Shown here: in pieces, positions 10,736-22,263 of the stretch
Layout of the letters: each line of letters starts with the position of its first letter
Numbering within the stretch: position 1 is the first letter of the stretch
DNA from: Callorhinus ursinus
Taxonomy: Eukaryota > Chordata > Mammalia > Carnivora > Otariidae
Assembly: GCF_003265705.1 (NCBI RefSeq)
Contig: NW_020312867.1
Coordinates: 9,771,228-9,835,227, forward strand
Direction: 5' to 3'
Length of the DNA: 64,000 nt
Position numbers and translations under genes: made by a program
Notes under the pieces: model-generated
Told to the model about the DNA's origin: nothing
The model's database searches: none
What the model saw: only the letters and a program-made list of their open reading frames with translations

Positions 10736-11309
10736 CGAACTGCAGAGTTGTTCACCTCTTGGACTGGGCGGCAATGGTTTACGGCTGCGGGGCGGGGAGC
10801 AAACTGCTTGTACTAGTCCGGGTGGAGGGGAAAAGAGAAGAGCGTGTTTGCCACATGAATGGGCACCGGGTGACTCCTTGATCTCTTTCATCAAGGAGAC
10901 CACACTAGACCTGAGTAAGCTTAAGGTCATTCCCCATACTTTCCCAGTAAACTCCAAATTTTCTGTGTGGAATACAGTTACAGGTATCCGATATTCCCTG
11001 AAATCTTTGGGAGGTTCCCCCTGAACTTAACCCCGTGGTTGTGTCCCTGACACAAGTACAGAGGTGAAAAGGCCCCCTGGGAAACAAGGCCCGCCGACTG
11101 CGGAAATCAGGGCCGTTCTGAATTCTGGCAGGGAGTCAAGCCTGGAACTCTCTTGCATTCCCAAAAAGGAAATCAAAAGCAATAATTACAACCCCAAATC
11201 CTGAGACCGGCATTTCTCTTATTGGTTGCTTCGATGAATATTTCCTTAGTGCAGGTAAGTAAGTGCATAATCCATAAATGTGTACATCCCTGCCAAGAAA
11301 CAGAACACG

Positions 11310-11487
11310 GGGGGCGCCTGGGTTGCTCAGTCGGTTAAGCGTCTGCCTTCCGCTCAGGTCATGGTCCCAGGGGTCCTGGGATCGAGCCCCGTGTCGGGCA
11401 GCCTGCTTCTCCCTCTTCCTCTGCCCCTCCCCCCCGCTCGTGCTTTCTCTCTCTCCCTCTCTCTCAAATAAATTAAAAAAAAAAAAT
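11310..11487 (+). repeat. Can-SINE, sense
   Basis: Head GGGCGCCTGGGTTGCTCAG, CT-rich middle, A-tail. Confidence 0.93.
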
Positions 11488-11674
11488 CTTGCCAGAGACT
11501 CCTAGGTTATTGTCATAATGGAAGCCAGCTGGTGAGGAAGCCTGGGAGCGTGGTGTGCACACCTCCAGCCACCTGTGGAGCTGAGGCTTCTGGATGAACA
11601 ACCTGGAAGCACTGTTTCTCACAACTTACAGTACTTTGAGCAAGATAGGCAGAAATGTTTTGCAGGGACTTCTT

Positions 11675-13278
11675 AAAAATAAGGTGGGAGAAAGATCAGC
11701 TGGGCCTCGGGGCGGCTCCGGGCGGCCATGGCCTTTACGTTGTATTTGCTGCTGCAGGAGGCCCTGCTCTGCGTCAATGCCATCACTGTGCTGCACGAGG
11801 AGCGCTTCCTCAAGAACAAAACTGACAACTGCTCCTAAACGAAATGGACCCAGAATTGCCAAAACAATTTTGAAAGAGAATACAGTGCCCAGAACTTACT
11901 CCCAGACCTGCATTTAAATTTTCCAGAAGTGAAGTTCAGCAGTGTCTTCTCCAAAATTTCTGCAGTGGGCTGGGGAGCAGACCAGGGAATTGGTGGTTTT
12001 GGAGAGGAGCCAGGAATTAAATCTCAGCTAATGAACCTTATTCGATCTGTAAGAACTGTGATGAGAGTGCCATTGATAATAATAAACTCAATTGCCATTG
12101 TATTACTTTTATTATTTGGGTGAAGAACAGTGGGGGAAATGGAGACTCAGAAGAAGAGACGCCAACAGAAGTTATTACTTCAGTCATTATTGGAATATAC
12201 ATGTCTTAGCTGGTCATCCTTGCACTTGACAAAAATGTAAACATGACAATAAAGCCAGAGTCCCTATTTATCTGTTTTTTTAAAAAATGTTGCACTTATA
12301 GTTTCATTACAGAAAGATTAGGTCATCAGAGGCAGTAACTATCCAGGATTGGAATACATTTGATTGCTACCTGTTAATAAAAGTTCATGCTATGATAAAG
12401 ATTGTTAAAAGGGTACAGGACTGTCACTTGTGTGGTTTTAGAGATTTTTCCTCTCTCACTTCTCAGGGATAAATTTTTTTCAAGGTTTTGAAGTCCTTGT
12501 GACTTAGCTATGATGTGAGAGTGATTATCTTCCTACATAAAATTTAAAGGATTTTTAAAAAGCAATTACTACATATAAAATGATAAATTGGTAATTTGGA
12601 TAATTTTACTTTGAACACTTTATTTTGTCTATATATCGTTTTGGCCATGACAAATTCAAATTTATAGCAACTATTAAGCAATACTCTCTGACTTCAGGGA
12701 GAATTTAATTTTGTAAGTCAGATAGTCACATGATAATTGTGTTTTTAAGTTCTTTTCATGTGTTTGTTATTTTATTAGTTGGCCTGAATGATATCAGACC
12801 ACTATCCAAATATTTCCATTGGTAGAAAAATCTGTGTAGAAAAGTCTATGCCCTTTTTTACAATAATGACTTATTGCTTAAAATCAGCCTAAATATTAGC
12901 CTGCAAGAGCAATCCTAAACAGTCACAATTAAACTATGCTATGTAGGAAGACTATTGTGAAGCATTTACCTCTCCCCCAAATTATCACGTTTCCATTTTC
13001 TGGAGTAGCACATTAAGGGGTATAATTCTTAATTCTTCATTCTGTCTGTCAATAGAGATTCATGTTAGATAAGTTTTTTGTTTTGTTTTTATATTCTTAG
13101 ACCATTCCATATTTGCTCATTCCATAATACAGTTTTATGCAGGAAGATTAAAATTATGTAAGTGGTTTTCCTAGGAAATTGTCAGTTATTATAGTTTAAA
13201 GGGATAGAGTGGCATCATTGTTTATAGGAGAATATTTGTAAATAAAGTTAAATTTCCAAGTCAAAAAAAAATAAGGTG
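11675..13278 (+). pseudogene. IER3IP1: Processed retrocopy of IER3IP1 with full 3' UTR
   Basis: An intronless copy of IER3IP1, a small ER membrane protein of 82 residues. The parent's N-terminal part (MAFTLYLLLQEALLCVNA..., from the ATG at 11728) and its C-terminal part (GWGADQGIGGFGEEPGIKS... to the stop at 12121-12123) are both easy to read. About 140 bases of foreign sequence (about 11820-11965) sit where parent exons 1 and 2 should join and bring an early stop (TAA at 11836). A long AT-rich 3' UTR with AATAAA near 13241 and a short A-run follow. The copy is flanked by AAAAATAAGGTG at 11675-11686 and 13267-13278, and the target TTAAAA fits LINE-1 endonuclease. The inserted piece may be an alternative exon of the parent transcript. 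Confidence 0.9.
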
Positions 13279-13394
13279 AAATGAATTTTGAGACAGTAAT
13301 AGATTCTGACAACTAGGGATTTATATTTTCTGAAATTCTGTAAAAATTATTAATAGCTACATCACTCGTGTTTTTTTGTGTGTGTGTTTAAGGG

Positions 13395-13772
13395 GTTGGG
13401 GGAGGGGCAGAGGAAAAGGGAGAGAGAGAATCTTTTTTTTTTATTAAAGATTTTATTTATTTATTTCAGAGAGAGAGAGAATGAGAGACAGAAAGCACGA
13501 GGGGGAAGGGGGTCAGAGGGAGAAGCAGACTCCCCGCCGAGCAGGGAGCCCGATGTGGGACTCGATCCCAGGACTCCAGGATCATGACCTGAGCCGAAGG
13601 CAGTCGCTTTAACCAACTGAGCCACCCAGGCGCCCGAGAGAGAGAATCTTAAAAAGGCTGCACACCCAACGTGGAGCCCAACAAGGGGCTCAATCTCACA
13701 TCTCCCTGAGATCACGACTTTAGCTGAAATCAAGAGTCGCATGTTTAACTGACTGAGCCCCCCAGGCACCCC
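13395..13772 (-). repeat. Older SINE split by a younger SINE
   Basis: Right half at 13636-13772 ends in GACTGAGCCCCCCAGGCACCCC; the left stub is before 13432. A younger SINE interrupts it, with GAGAGAGAATCTT duplicated at the break. Confidence 0.8.
13433..13635 (-). repeat. Can-SINE, antisense, nested
   Basis: T-run, TTTATTTATTTATTTCAGAGAG, and CCACCCAGGCGCCC end; inserted into the older SINE around it. Confidence 0.93.
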
Positions 13773-13773
13773 A

Positions 13774-13980
13774 TTGTCTTTTTGATTCTAGCCATTCTGA
13801 CAGATGTAAGGTGGCATCTCATTGTAGTTTTGATTTGCATTTCCCTGATGATGAGTGATGCTGAGCATCTTTTCCTGTGTCTGTTGGCTGTCTGTATGCC
13901 TTCTTTGGAAAAATGTTCCCATCCTCTGCCCATTTTTAATGTGATTATTTGGTTTTTTGTGGTGGTGTTGTTGTTTAATT
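13774..13980 (-). mobile_element. LINE-1 fragment, antisense
   Basis: Reads TTCTAGCCATTCTGACAGATGTAAGGTGGCATCTC and following text typical of the antisense 3' half of LINE-1. The same stretch occurs in the longer LINE-1 at about 20970-21150. Confidence 0.9.
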
Positions 13981-14064
13981 GTAATGAAACTAGAGAATGG
14001 CGTCAGATCATACCATGGACCAAGAAGAATTACTTGCCAAATACAGTCGAATTGGGAACGAATT

Positions 14065-14271
14065 GGGGCGCCTGGGTGGCGCAGTCGTTAAGCTTCTGCC
14101 TTCGGCTCAGGTCATGATCCCAGGCTCCTGGGATCCAGTCCCGCATCGGGCTCCCTGCTCGGCGGGAAGCCTGCTTCTCCCTCTCCCATTCCCCCTGCTT
14201 GTGTTCTCTCTCGCTCGCTGTGTCTCTCTCTGTCAAATAAATAAATAAAATCTTTAAAAAAAAAAAAAAAA
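14065..14271 (+). repeat. Can-SINE, sense
   Basis: Complete element with a 15-base A-tail. Flanks AACGAATTG and AACGAACTG are the likely duplication. Confidence 0.95.
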
Positions 14272-14369
14272 CAACTGGTAACGAACTGCTGGAAGAGGCC
14301 AAGATCTGACCTGCAGCTCCCCTTATCTCCAGCGGAGGGCAGTCTGATCAAGACAGTGACACGGCCCTC

Positions 14370-14560
14370 CAAAGGGTATAATTTGACCACTGTAGTCCCT
14401 GACTCAGGAAAGTTCGACTTTACATTGGTGTTGTGCAGCAATACACATTCGGTAGAAACCGTGCTTTGATTTTTGAATGTTGATCTTCTGTCGGGCCAGC
14501 GACACGCAATCCGACACTCTCGTGTTGCTGGGCAACAACCGCAAGCATTCCCCTCCCTCC
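14370..14560 (+). repeat. Ancient interspersed repeat fragment
   Basis: Contains CGGTAGAAACCGTGCTTTGA and TTGATCTTCTGTCGGGCCAGCGA, matching a widespread old mammalian repeat that I know by sequence but cannot name with certainty. Confidence 0.6.
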
Positions 14561-14975
14561 GAAGTTTAGATGCCCGTCTGGGTGCTTCTGCTTTGCTGTC
14601 AGTTTTTCAGCACTTCCTGCAGCATCAGGGGGTGGGGAGTGGGAAAAGGGGACTTCGTCGCTCTCCCTGACTTTAGGAGAAAATTTCCCTGCTCCTCAAA
14701 CCAGAGAGGACTTCTCTTGGAATAATTTCTGTCCACACCTGGTGCCCGCTTTGCGTCCTGGCTGGGCAAAACCAGAGGGGGATAAAATGTCCACTCATCG
14801 CCCGGTCCCGGAACTTCAAATTCCACTCTCCCACGCCCCCTCCCCTGCCGGCTACCATTTAAATTAGGAGTCCTCATATAGCCACTCCATGCATTTTGTC
14901 CAAAATTAATAGCATACTAGCTTTCAATGAGAGAGTCAGGGTGGAGTATACTTGTTTCATCGTCTGCAGAACAAG
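14561..14975. other. Unique sequence
   Basis: No feature recognised. Several open frames on both strands are short and overlap. Confidence 0.4.
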
Positions 14976-15109
14976 AAACGTCTTTTATTTTAAACTTTTT
15001 AACTGAAATATACATGCTTAAAAGTGCACAACTCTCAAATATATTTAGCTAGTTTTCACAAAGTAAGTCTACTGCAAAATCAACACCAGATCAAGAAATC
15101 GAAACACCT

Positions 15110-15284
15110 GGGACACCTGGGTGGCTCCGTCGGTTAACTGAATGACTTGATTTCAGCTCAGGTCATGATCTCAGGGTCATGGGATCCAGTGTGGCGGTGG
15201 GTTCCGAGCTCAGTGGGGACTCCGCTTCTCTCCCTCTCCCTCTGCCCCTTCTCCCCATTCTCTTAAAAAAAAAAAAAAAAAAAA
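15110..15284 (+). repeat. Can-SINE, sense
   Basis: Head GGGACACCTGGGTGGCTCCG, long A-tail. Confidence 0.92.
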
Positions 15285-15341
15285 GCACCTCTCATGCCTT
15301 CCCAAGCAAGACCTCCTGAGGAGAGCCCTTCTCCTCTCACT

Positions 15342-15370
15342 ACTTTGTGTGTGTGTGTGTGTGTGTGTGT
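15342..15370. repeat. (GT)n microsatellite
   Basis: About 14 uninterrupted GT units directly before the next SINE. Confidence 0.95.
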
Positions 15371-15539
15371 TAAAGATTTTATTTATTTGAGAGAGAGAGC
15401 CCATATGCAAGAGCAGAGGGAGAGGCAGAGGGAGAGGGAGAAGCAGGCTCCCCACTGAGCAGAGAGCCCCAATGATGTGGGGCTCGAGCCCAGGACCCTG
15501 AGAGCAGGACCTGAGCCGACTGAGCCACCCAGGCGCCCC
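15371..15539 (-). repeat. Can-SINE, antisense
   Basis: TAAAGATTTTATTTATTTGAGAG head, GAGCCACCCAGGCGCCCC end. Confidence 0.93.
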
Positions 15540-15574
15540 TCCTGTCACCTCTAACACAAGCTGAGCATGCCTCT

Positions 15575-16085
15575 CTTTGAACCTCATATAAATGAAATCA
15601 CACCTTTCTATTCATACACAGTCTTCCACTTAACACAATGACTGTGAGATGTCTTCACACATAGTAGTAGTTTGTTTCTTTTCATTGCTTGATGGTGTTC
15701 TGTTGTGTAAATTTATTTAGTCCACTTTGCTTGTTTCCAGTTTGGGGCTGTTACAAATAGTGGCCCGGTGATAAGCACTCTTGGAGGTCTTTTGATGCTC
15801 AGGCATAGGTTTCTGGAGTGGATGTGCTGGGTCATGTGGTGAGTACATGTTCAGCTTTGGTTAACACTGCCAAAGAGATTTCCCAAGTCTTTGTACCAGT
15901 TCACATCTCACCAGTAGTGAATGAAAGTTCCTGTGGTGGTTTTCACGTGGTAATGCCAGCCTTTTAAATTTTAGCTATTCGTGCAGGCGTGGGTCTCCTT
16001 GTGATTTTAATTTGAATTTCCCCAATAACTAATGGGATAAGTCCCTTTTTGTTTTTATTGGACAATTGTATAGCTTCTTATTTTA
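15575..16085 (-). mobile_element. Old LINE-1 fragment, antisense
   Basis: Text such as CATATAAATGAAATCACA, GGATGTGCTGGGTCATGTGGT and CAGTTCACATCTCACCAG is the antisense 3' UTR/ORF2 end of an old LINE-1. It is interrupted downstream by three SINEs and resumes at about 16632-16745. Confidence 0.85.
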
Positions 16086-16089
16086 AAAT

Positions 16090-16285
16090 TTTTTAAAAAA
16101 TTTTATTTAGTTATTTGAGAGAGGGAGAGAGAGCATGAGCAGGAGGGAAAGGGAGAGAGAATCTGAAGCAGACTCTGTGCTGAGCTCAGAGCCGGACATG
16201 GGGCTCGATCCCATGACCCCAAGATCATGACCTAAACTGAAACCAAGAGTCGGACACTCAACAGACCGAGCCACCCAGGCACCCC
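16090..16285 (-). repeat. Can-SINE, antisense
   Basis: First of three SINEs inserted at nearly the same LINE-1 site; ends GAGCCACCCAGGCACCCC, followed by TGTATAGCTT. Confidence 0.93.
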
Positions 16286-16299
16286 TGTATAGCTTATTT

Positions 16300-16498
16300 T
16301 TTATTTTTTTTAAGATTTTATTTATTTATTTGACAGAGAGAGACACAGGGAGAGAGGGAACACAAGCAGGGGGAGTGGGAGAGGGAGAAGCAGGCTTCCC
16401 GCTGAGCAGGGAGCCCGATGCGGGGCTCGATCCCAGGACCCTGGGATCATGACCTGACCGAAGGCAGACGCTTAAAGACTGAGCCACCCAGGCGCCCC
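16300..16498 (-). repeat. Can-SINE, antisense
   Basis: Second insertion at the same target; flanked by TGTATAGCTT on both sides. Confidence 0.95.
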
Positions 16499-16511
16499 TG
16501 TATAGCTTCTT

Positions 16512-16630
16512 TTAAAAAAAAATTTTTTTTAAGTGTACTTAAGTAATCTCTACACCCAACATGGGTCTTGAACTCATGATCCCCACATCAAGAGCCGCTC
16601 CCTCTTCCAACTAAGTCAGCCAGGCACCCC
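16512..16630 (-). repeat. Old tRNA-derived SINE, antisense
   Basis: AAGTAATCTCTACACCCAAC type with CAGCCAGGCACCCC end; third insertion at the same target. Confidence 0.88.
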
Positions 16631-16749
16631 TGAACAATTGTAAAGCTTCTTTTGTGGTTTTCTCTTGGCTCATTTGTCTTTTTTAGTTATTTATAGGAAT
16701 TCATTTTAGACTGTGACTATGAGCCCTTTGTTGAATGTGTATACTGTGC

Positions 16750-17340
16750 TAATAAGAATGGTTTGATCCACAGCGATCTTTGGGATGTACTAATTGGTCA
16801 TGGGTCTCCCAGGATGGAAATAATCAGGAAGCCCACAAAGGTCCCACTTATTCTAAATGACCAAAATACTCTGTGTGTGGTGAATTGGGGCCTAACGTGC
16901 ACCACTGCAATATAGTATCGTAGGCCCTTACCCAGTTACCAGACCTGTTTTCATTCATGGACCAGAGCCCCTGGGATAAAGGAAAAGCCCTGCAATAACA
17001 TTATATATTTGTACTATAAATCTTCCTCCTATAGTTTGCCAAAGAGACCTGTTACCTGTGACTGGAGTAGGGAAGGAAAAATGCCCAGACCTTCCTGAAA
17101 TTTCTGGCTACACTAATCCCCAGGAACCCAGAGTTCCCCTGGGGCCCAATGATCAGAGCCAAAGCTTGCTGCAGTCTGGAGATGAGTAGGACCTAGGAAG
17201 CAGAAAGTAGCCTCATGCCTTTATAAAATATATGTGTGTTGGTGGGTGAGCGACAAATCCCATGAAAACACAAAGGCTTGCCATGTCAGTGACATTTCTG
17301 GGAATCACTGGTCTGGGGCATGCTGGGATGTCCTGTCCAA
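16750..17340. other. Unassigned sequence
   Basis: No gene or young repeat recognised. It may include diverged LINE material, not shown. Confidence 0.35.
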
Positions 17341-17344
17341 AGTG

Positions 17345-17858
17345 AAAGGATTCTCACGCTGTGCTGATAGGGAAAGCTAAACATACAAAAACTCTTGAAT
17401 CTAGCAATTCCACTGCAGGTACGTACCCAAGAGGAATGACACTTATGTCTGTCAAAAGATGTGTAGAAGAATGTTCATAGCAGCGTGGTTCATAAAAGCT
17501 AGAAACTGAAAACAACCCAAAAGTCCACCAACAGAGTAATGGACAAACAGATTCTAGTATATTCTTACAACTGAATACTAGTCGGCAATGACAAAGAATT
17601 GAACCACCGCTGTATGCAGCTGCTCGGGTGAGTCTCCGTGAGATTGTGTAGATCAGAGGAAGCCAGACATAAACCAGTACCTACTCTACGATTACATCTA
17701 GATGGGTTCAGAAACAGGCAAAATTAATCAGTTATGATACTCACTTATGATATTAGGCTAGCGGCTGTCTCAGGATGCTGAACAGGAGAGTGCATGGGGA
17801 GTCTCTTAGGGTGCTGGTCATTGTGCTATTTTCATAGTGTATCAATAGGTAAAAATCC
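17345..17858 (+). mobile_element. Old LINE-1 3' fragment, sense
   Basis: Typical phrases include ATCTAGCAATTCCACT, ATGTTCATAGCAGCGTGGTTCATAA and CAAAAGTCCACCAACAGA. It resumes after two SINEs at 18248-18330 with GAACTGTACACTTAAAATTTATG. Confidence 0.88.
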
Positions 17859-18046
17859 GGGGCCCCGGGGTGGCTCAGTAGGTTAAGCATCTGCCTTCGG
17901 CTCAGGTCATGATCCTAGAGTCCTGGGATCGAGTCCCGCAAAGGGGACCCTGCTCAGTGGGAACCCTGCTTCTCCCTCTGACCCTGCCCCCTCTCGTGCT
18001 CTCTCGTGCTCTCTCTCTCACTCTGTCTCAAATAAATGGATAAAAT
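17859..18046 (+). repeat. Can-SINE, sense
   Basis: Head GGGGCCCCGGGGTGGCTCAG. Its tail is broken by the next SINE; the outer duplication is GGTAAAAATCC. Confidence 0.93.
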
Positions 18047-18047
18047 C

Positions 18048-18225
18048 TTTTTTTTTTTTTGAGAGAGAGAGAATGAGAGATAGAGAGCATGAGAGGGAAG
18101 AGGGTCAGAGGGGAAGCAGACTCCCTGCTGAGCAGGGAGCCCGATGTGGGACTCGATCCCAGGACTCTAGGATCATGACCTGAGCCAAAGGCAGTAGCTT
18201 AACCAACTGAGCCACCCAGGCACCC
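18048..18225 (-). repeat. Can-SINE, antisense, nested in a SINE tail
   Basis: Inserted into the A-tail of the sense SINE; GGATAAAATCTT before and GGATGAAATCTT after. Confidence 0.93.
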
Positions 18226-18814
18226 GGATGAAATCTTTTAAAAAAACAGGTAAAAATCCATTGAACTGTACACTTAAAATTTATGCGCTTTATGTAAATT
18301 TTACTCTGGTAAATAAAAGTGAAGGAAAAAAAATTTCCCATCCCAGGACAAGATGGCGTAGTGAGAAGTGACTGAATAAATGTGTTGGCCATGAAAGTAG
18401 AGAGGGCATTATAGGAATGCCTTCTTTATATAAATATGTGTATTGCTTTTATAGTTAACTACCCCAAAAAATGATGGACAAATTGCTATGCCTTGCACCT
18501 TTTTATCCCTGAAAAGGGGATGCAGTGCACAGTGACCCTCTGGATTTTGGAGTCCACATTGGCCATGCTTGAATGGACTGCTCTGACCCATTTCCCAGAA
18601 GCAGAATGGCTGTGGGCTCTGAGAGTCATCTAGGGCAAGAGGCCACCACGGGCAATCTGGCTGCGTGATGACAGGCAGTTCTGCCTTTTAGGCCTCATGA
18701 CACAGAGGGCCCCCTCCTGCAGAGGGCTCGAGAGATGTCCACAGTTGATCAGAATGCTGGGGAAGCCTGCGGCAAGCTCCAGTGGGATCTCACATCAGAA
18801 GTCCCCAGGGTTTT

Positions 18815-19049
18815 GTTTTATTTTATTTTATTTTATTTTATTTTATTTTTTTATTTTATTGTTAGAGAAAGAGAGCACATGCGTGTAGAAGGGAGTGGAG
18901 GGGCAGAGGGAGAAGGAGAGAGAGAATCTTAAGCAGGCTCCACACCCAGCACAGCATCGACGTGGGGCTCGATCTCACGACCCTGAGATCATGACCTGAG
19001 CCAAAATCAAGAGTCAGATGCTTAACCGACAGAGCCACCCAGACGCCCC
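18815..19049 (-). repeat. SINE, antisense, with (TTTTA)n tail
   Basis: The tail became a TTTTA pentamer array (about 18815-18860). Duplication CAGAAGTCCCYAGGGTTTT on both sides. Body ends GAGCCACCCAGACGCCCC. Confidence 0.92.
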
Positions 19050-19126
19050 AGAAGTCCCTAGGGTTTTAGAACAAAGCTATAACCCTTTTTGACAAGTCAC
19101 TAGCTCCTTTGGAAAAACAGATCTTT

Positions 19127-19330
19127 GGGGACACCTGGGTGGCTCAGTTGGTTAAGCGACAGCCTTCGGCTCAGGTCATGATCCTGGAGTCCCGGGATCG
19201 AGTCCTGCGTCGGGCTCCCCCTACGCTATGGGGAGCCTGCTACTTCCTCTCCCTCTGCCTGCCACTCCTCTGCTTGTGCTCTCTCTCTGTCAAAGAAATA
19301 AATAAAATCTTAAAAAAAGAGAGAGAGAGA
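19127..19330 (+). repeat. Can-SINE, sense
   Basis: Head GGGGACACCTGGGTGGCTCAG; flanks GAAAAACAGATCTTT and GAGAAACAGATCTTT. Confidence 0.95.
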
Positions 19331-19384
19331 AACAGATCTTTCCCAGTCCCCCAGCCCTGTTAGAGACTGCCTGATGTTGAGACT

Positions 19385-19560
19385 CCGGGTGTGTATCAGT
19401 TAGCTTATTCTGTATAACAAACCACCCTAAACCTCAATGGTCTGAAACAATAAATACCTATTGCTGCTCGATTCTTGGAGTGCAGGATCCTTCTGCTCCT
19501 GGCTGGGCTCACTCATGCATCTGTGGGTCAGAGGGCAGCATGTGCAGATGGACTCCTCCT
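19385..19560 (+). repeat. Old interspersed repeat fragment
   Basis: GTATAACAAACCACCCTAAA followed by a CTCATGGGG-type context. This is the start of a common old mammalian repeat; a relative appears at 47.14-47.62 kb. Family not assigned. Confidence 0.55.
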
Positions 19561-19867
19561 GAACCCAAGCCCCATCCTCAACTCCTGTCTGTGATCTCAT
19601 GGGGAGTCTTAGGTGGCCAATTGACCAAAGAGGGGGAAATGGAGTCCTGTTTTCAGATGGCCCGTAATGCCGATGGCAGCTGGTTGTGGTGTTGTTGTTT
19701 TGCTCACGAGTGGCCCTGAAGGACGGGAAGGAGATGACTTGTCCCAGCCAGCAGTCCTTCAAACACAGCATCACAACCACTCTCCCAGAACCAGAGAGAC
19801 AGCCTTAGGGACAGACAAGTAGCTACAGATTTGGCTGCGTGATAAGTGCTGCTCCACCCACTTGTGT

Positions 19868-19916
19868 GCTTGCTCTCTTTCTCTCTCAAATAAATAAATA
19901 AAATCTTAAAAAAAAA
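19868..19916 (+). repeat. SINE tail fragment
   Basis: Only CTCTTTCTCTCTCAAATAAATAAATAAAATCTT plus A-run is present; the body is missing. Confidence 0.8.
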
Positions 19917-19954
19917 TAAGATTACTGCTCTACAGTATTCTATTTCTATTTTAT

Positions 19955-20071
19955 CTTTTTTTTTTTTTAAAGATTTTATTTTTGGGTAATCTCTACACCT
20001 AGTGTGGGACTCGAACTCAAAACCCCGAGATCAAGATCCCATGCTCCACTGATTGAGCCAGCCAGGTGCCC
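19955..20071 (-). repeat. Old tRNA-derived SINE, antisense
   Basis: GTAATCTCTACACCTAGTGTG type; flanked by TTATTTTATCTTT-like copies. Confidence 0.88.
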
Positions 20072-20191
20072 TTATTTTATCTTTATTTGTATTCCAGTAT
20101 AGTTAACATACAGTGCTATATTAGTTTCAGGTGCACCATATAGTGATTCAATAATTCTATACATTACTCAATGCTCCTCATGATAAGTGTC

Positions 20192-20380
20192 CTTTTTTTA
20201 AAAAAAGATTTCTATTTATTTCTTAGAGAGAGAGCATGAGTGGAGGAGAGGGGCAGAGGCAGAGGGAGAAGCAGGCTCCCCACGGAGCAGGAAGCCCGAT
20301 GTGGGGCTCTATCCCAGGACCCTGGGATCATGACCTGAGTCAAAGGCACACGCTTAACTGACTGAGCCACCCAGGCGCCC
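20192..20380 (-). repeat. Can-SINE in LINE-1
   Basis: Flanked by GATAAGTGTCCT and GATAAATGTCCT. Confidence 0.95.
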
Positions 20381-21290
20381 GATAAATGTCCTCTTAATCT
20401 GCTTTACCTACCTCACCCATGCCCCCACCCACCGCCCCTCTGGTGACCATCAGTTTGTTCTCTATAGTTAAGAGTCTGTTTTTTGGTTAGTCCTTTGTTG
20501 CTGTTGTTTGTTTTGTTTCTTAAATTCCAATGAGCGAAATCATATGGTATTTGTCTTTCTCTGACTGACTTATTTGCATTATATTCTCTAGATCCATCCA
20601 TGTTGTTGCACATGGCAAGATTCCATTCCTTTGTAGGGCTGAGTAATATTCTATTGTACATATTCACACATTTTCTTTATCCATTCATCTATTGATGGAC
20701 ACTCAGGCAACTTCTGTAATTTGGCTATTGCAAATAATGCTACAGTAAACATAGGGGTGCACGTATCTTTTTGACTTAGTGTTTTCATATTCTTTAGGTA
20801 GATACCCAGTAATGGAATTACTGGATCATATGGTAATCTATTTTCGATTTTTTTTTTTAAGGAACCTCCATACTGTTTTCCAGAGTGGCTGCCCCAGTTT
20901 GCATTCCCACCAACAGCGCACAAGGGCTCCTTTTTCTCCACATCCTCACCAACACTTGTTGTTTCTTGGAGTTTTGATTTTAGCCATTCTGACAGATGTG
21001 AGGTGATAGCTCATTGTGGTTTTGATTTGTGTTTCCCTGATGATCAGTGATGTTGAGCATCATTTCACGTGTCTGTTGGCCATCTGGATGCCGTCTTTGG
21101 AAAAGTGTCTGTTTATGTCTTCTGCCCATTTTTAAATTGGATTATTTGGGGGTTTTGGTGTTGAGTTTGATAAGTTCTTTATATATTTTGGGTACTAACC
21201 CTTTATCAGATGTGTCATTTGCAAATATCTTCTCCCATTCAGTAAGTTGTCTTTTAGTTTGGTTGATTGTTTCCTTTGCTGTGCAGAAGC

Positions 21291-21481
21291 TTTTTTTTTT
21301 TTTTTTTTTAATTTGACAGAGAGAGACACAGCAAGAGAGGGAATACAAGCAGGGGGAGTCGGAGAGGGAGAAGCAGGCTTCCCGCTGAGCAGGGAGCCCG
21401 ACATGGGGCTCGATCCCAGGACCCCGGGATCATGACCTGAGCTGAAGGCAGACGCTTAACAACTGAGCCACCCAGGCGCCC
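21291..21481 (-). repeat. Can-SINE in LINE-1
   Basis: Flanked by TGTGCAGAAGCTTTTT on both sides. Confidence 0.95.
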
Positions 21482-21746
21482 TGTGCAGAAGCTTTTTATT
21501 GTGATGTAGTCCCAATAGTTTATTTTTACTTTTGTGCCCCTTGCCTCAGGAGACATACCTAGAAAAATGTTGCTACAGCCGATGTCAGAGAGATTACTGC
21601 CTGTGTTTTCTTCCAGGATTTTTATGCTTTCACATCTCACATTTAAGTCTTTAATCCATTTTGAGTTTATTTTTGTGTATGGTGTAGGAAAGTGGTCTTT
21701 CATTATTTTGCATGTAACTGTTCAGTTTTTCCAACACCATTTGTTT

Positions 21747-21942
21747 TGTTTTGTTTTGTTTTAAGATTTTATTTATTTGACAGAGATACAGCAAGAGAGG
21801 GAACACGAACAGGGGGAGTGGGGGAGGAAGAAGCAGGCCTCCCGCGGAGCAGGGAGCCCGATGCGGGGCTCGATCCCAGGAATCCGGGATCGTGACCTGA
21901 GCCGAAGGCAGACGCTTAATGACTGAGCCACCCAGGCGCCCC
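21747..21942 (-). repeat. Can-SINE in LINE-1
   Basis: Flanked by CCAACACCATTTGTT; the T-rich end is a TTTTG array. Confidence 0.95.
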
Positions 21943-22263
21943 CCAACACCATTTGTTGAAGAGACTTTTTCCCATAGCATATTCTTGCCTCCTTTGTCAA
22001 AAATTAATTGACCATATAATTGTGGGTTTATTTCTGAGCTCTCTATTCTGTTCTATTGATCTATGTGTCTGTTTTTATGCCAGTACCACACTGTTTTGAT
22101 TACTACAGCTTTGTAGTATAGCTTGAAATTTGGGTTTGTCATACCTTCAGCTTTGTTCTTCTTTTTCAAGATTGCTTTGGCTATTTGGGGTCCTTTGTAG
22201 CTCCATCCACATCTTAGGATTATTTATTCTTGTTCTGTGAAAAATACTATTGATATTTTTATT

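Noticed and set aside
13995..14300. Small frame starting [22 protein letters not shown]
   Set aside because: It ends soon after a SINE insertion and no parent protein is recognised. Too little to call a gene or retrocopy.
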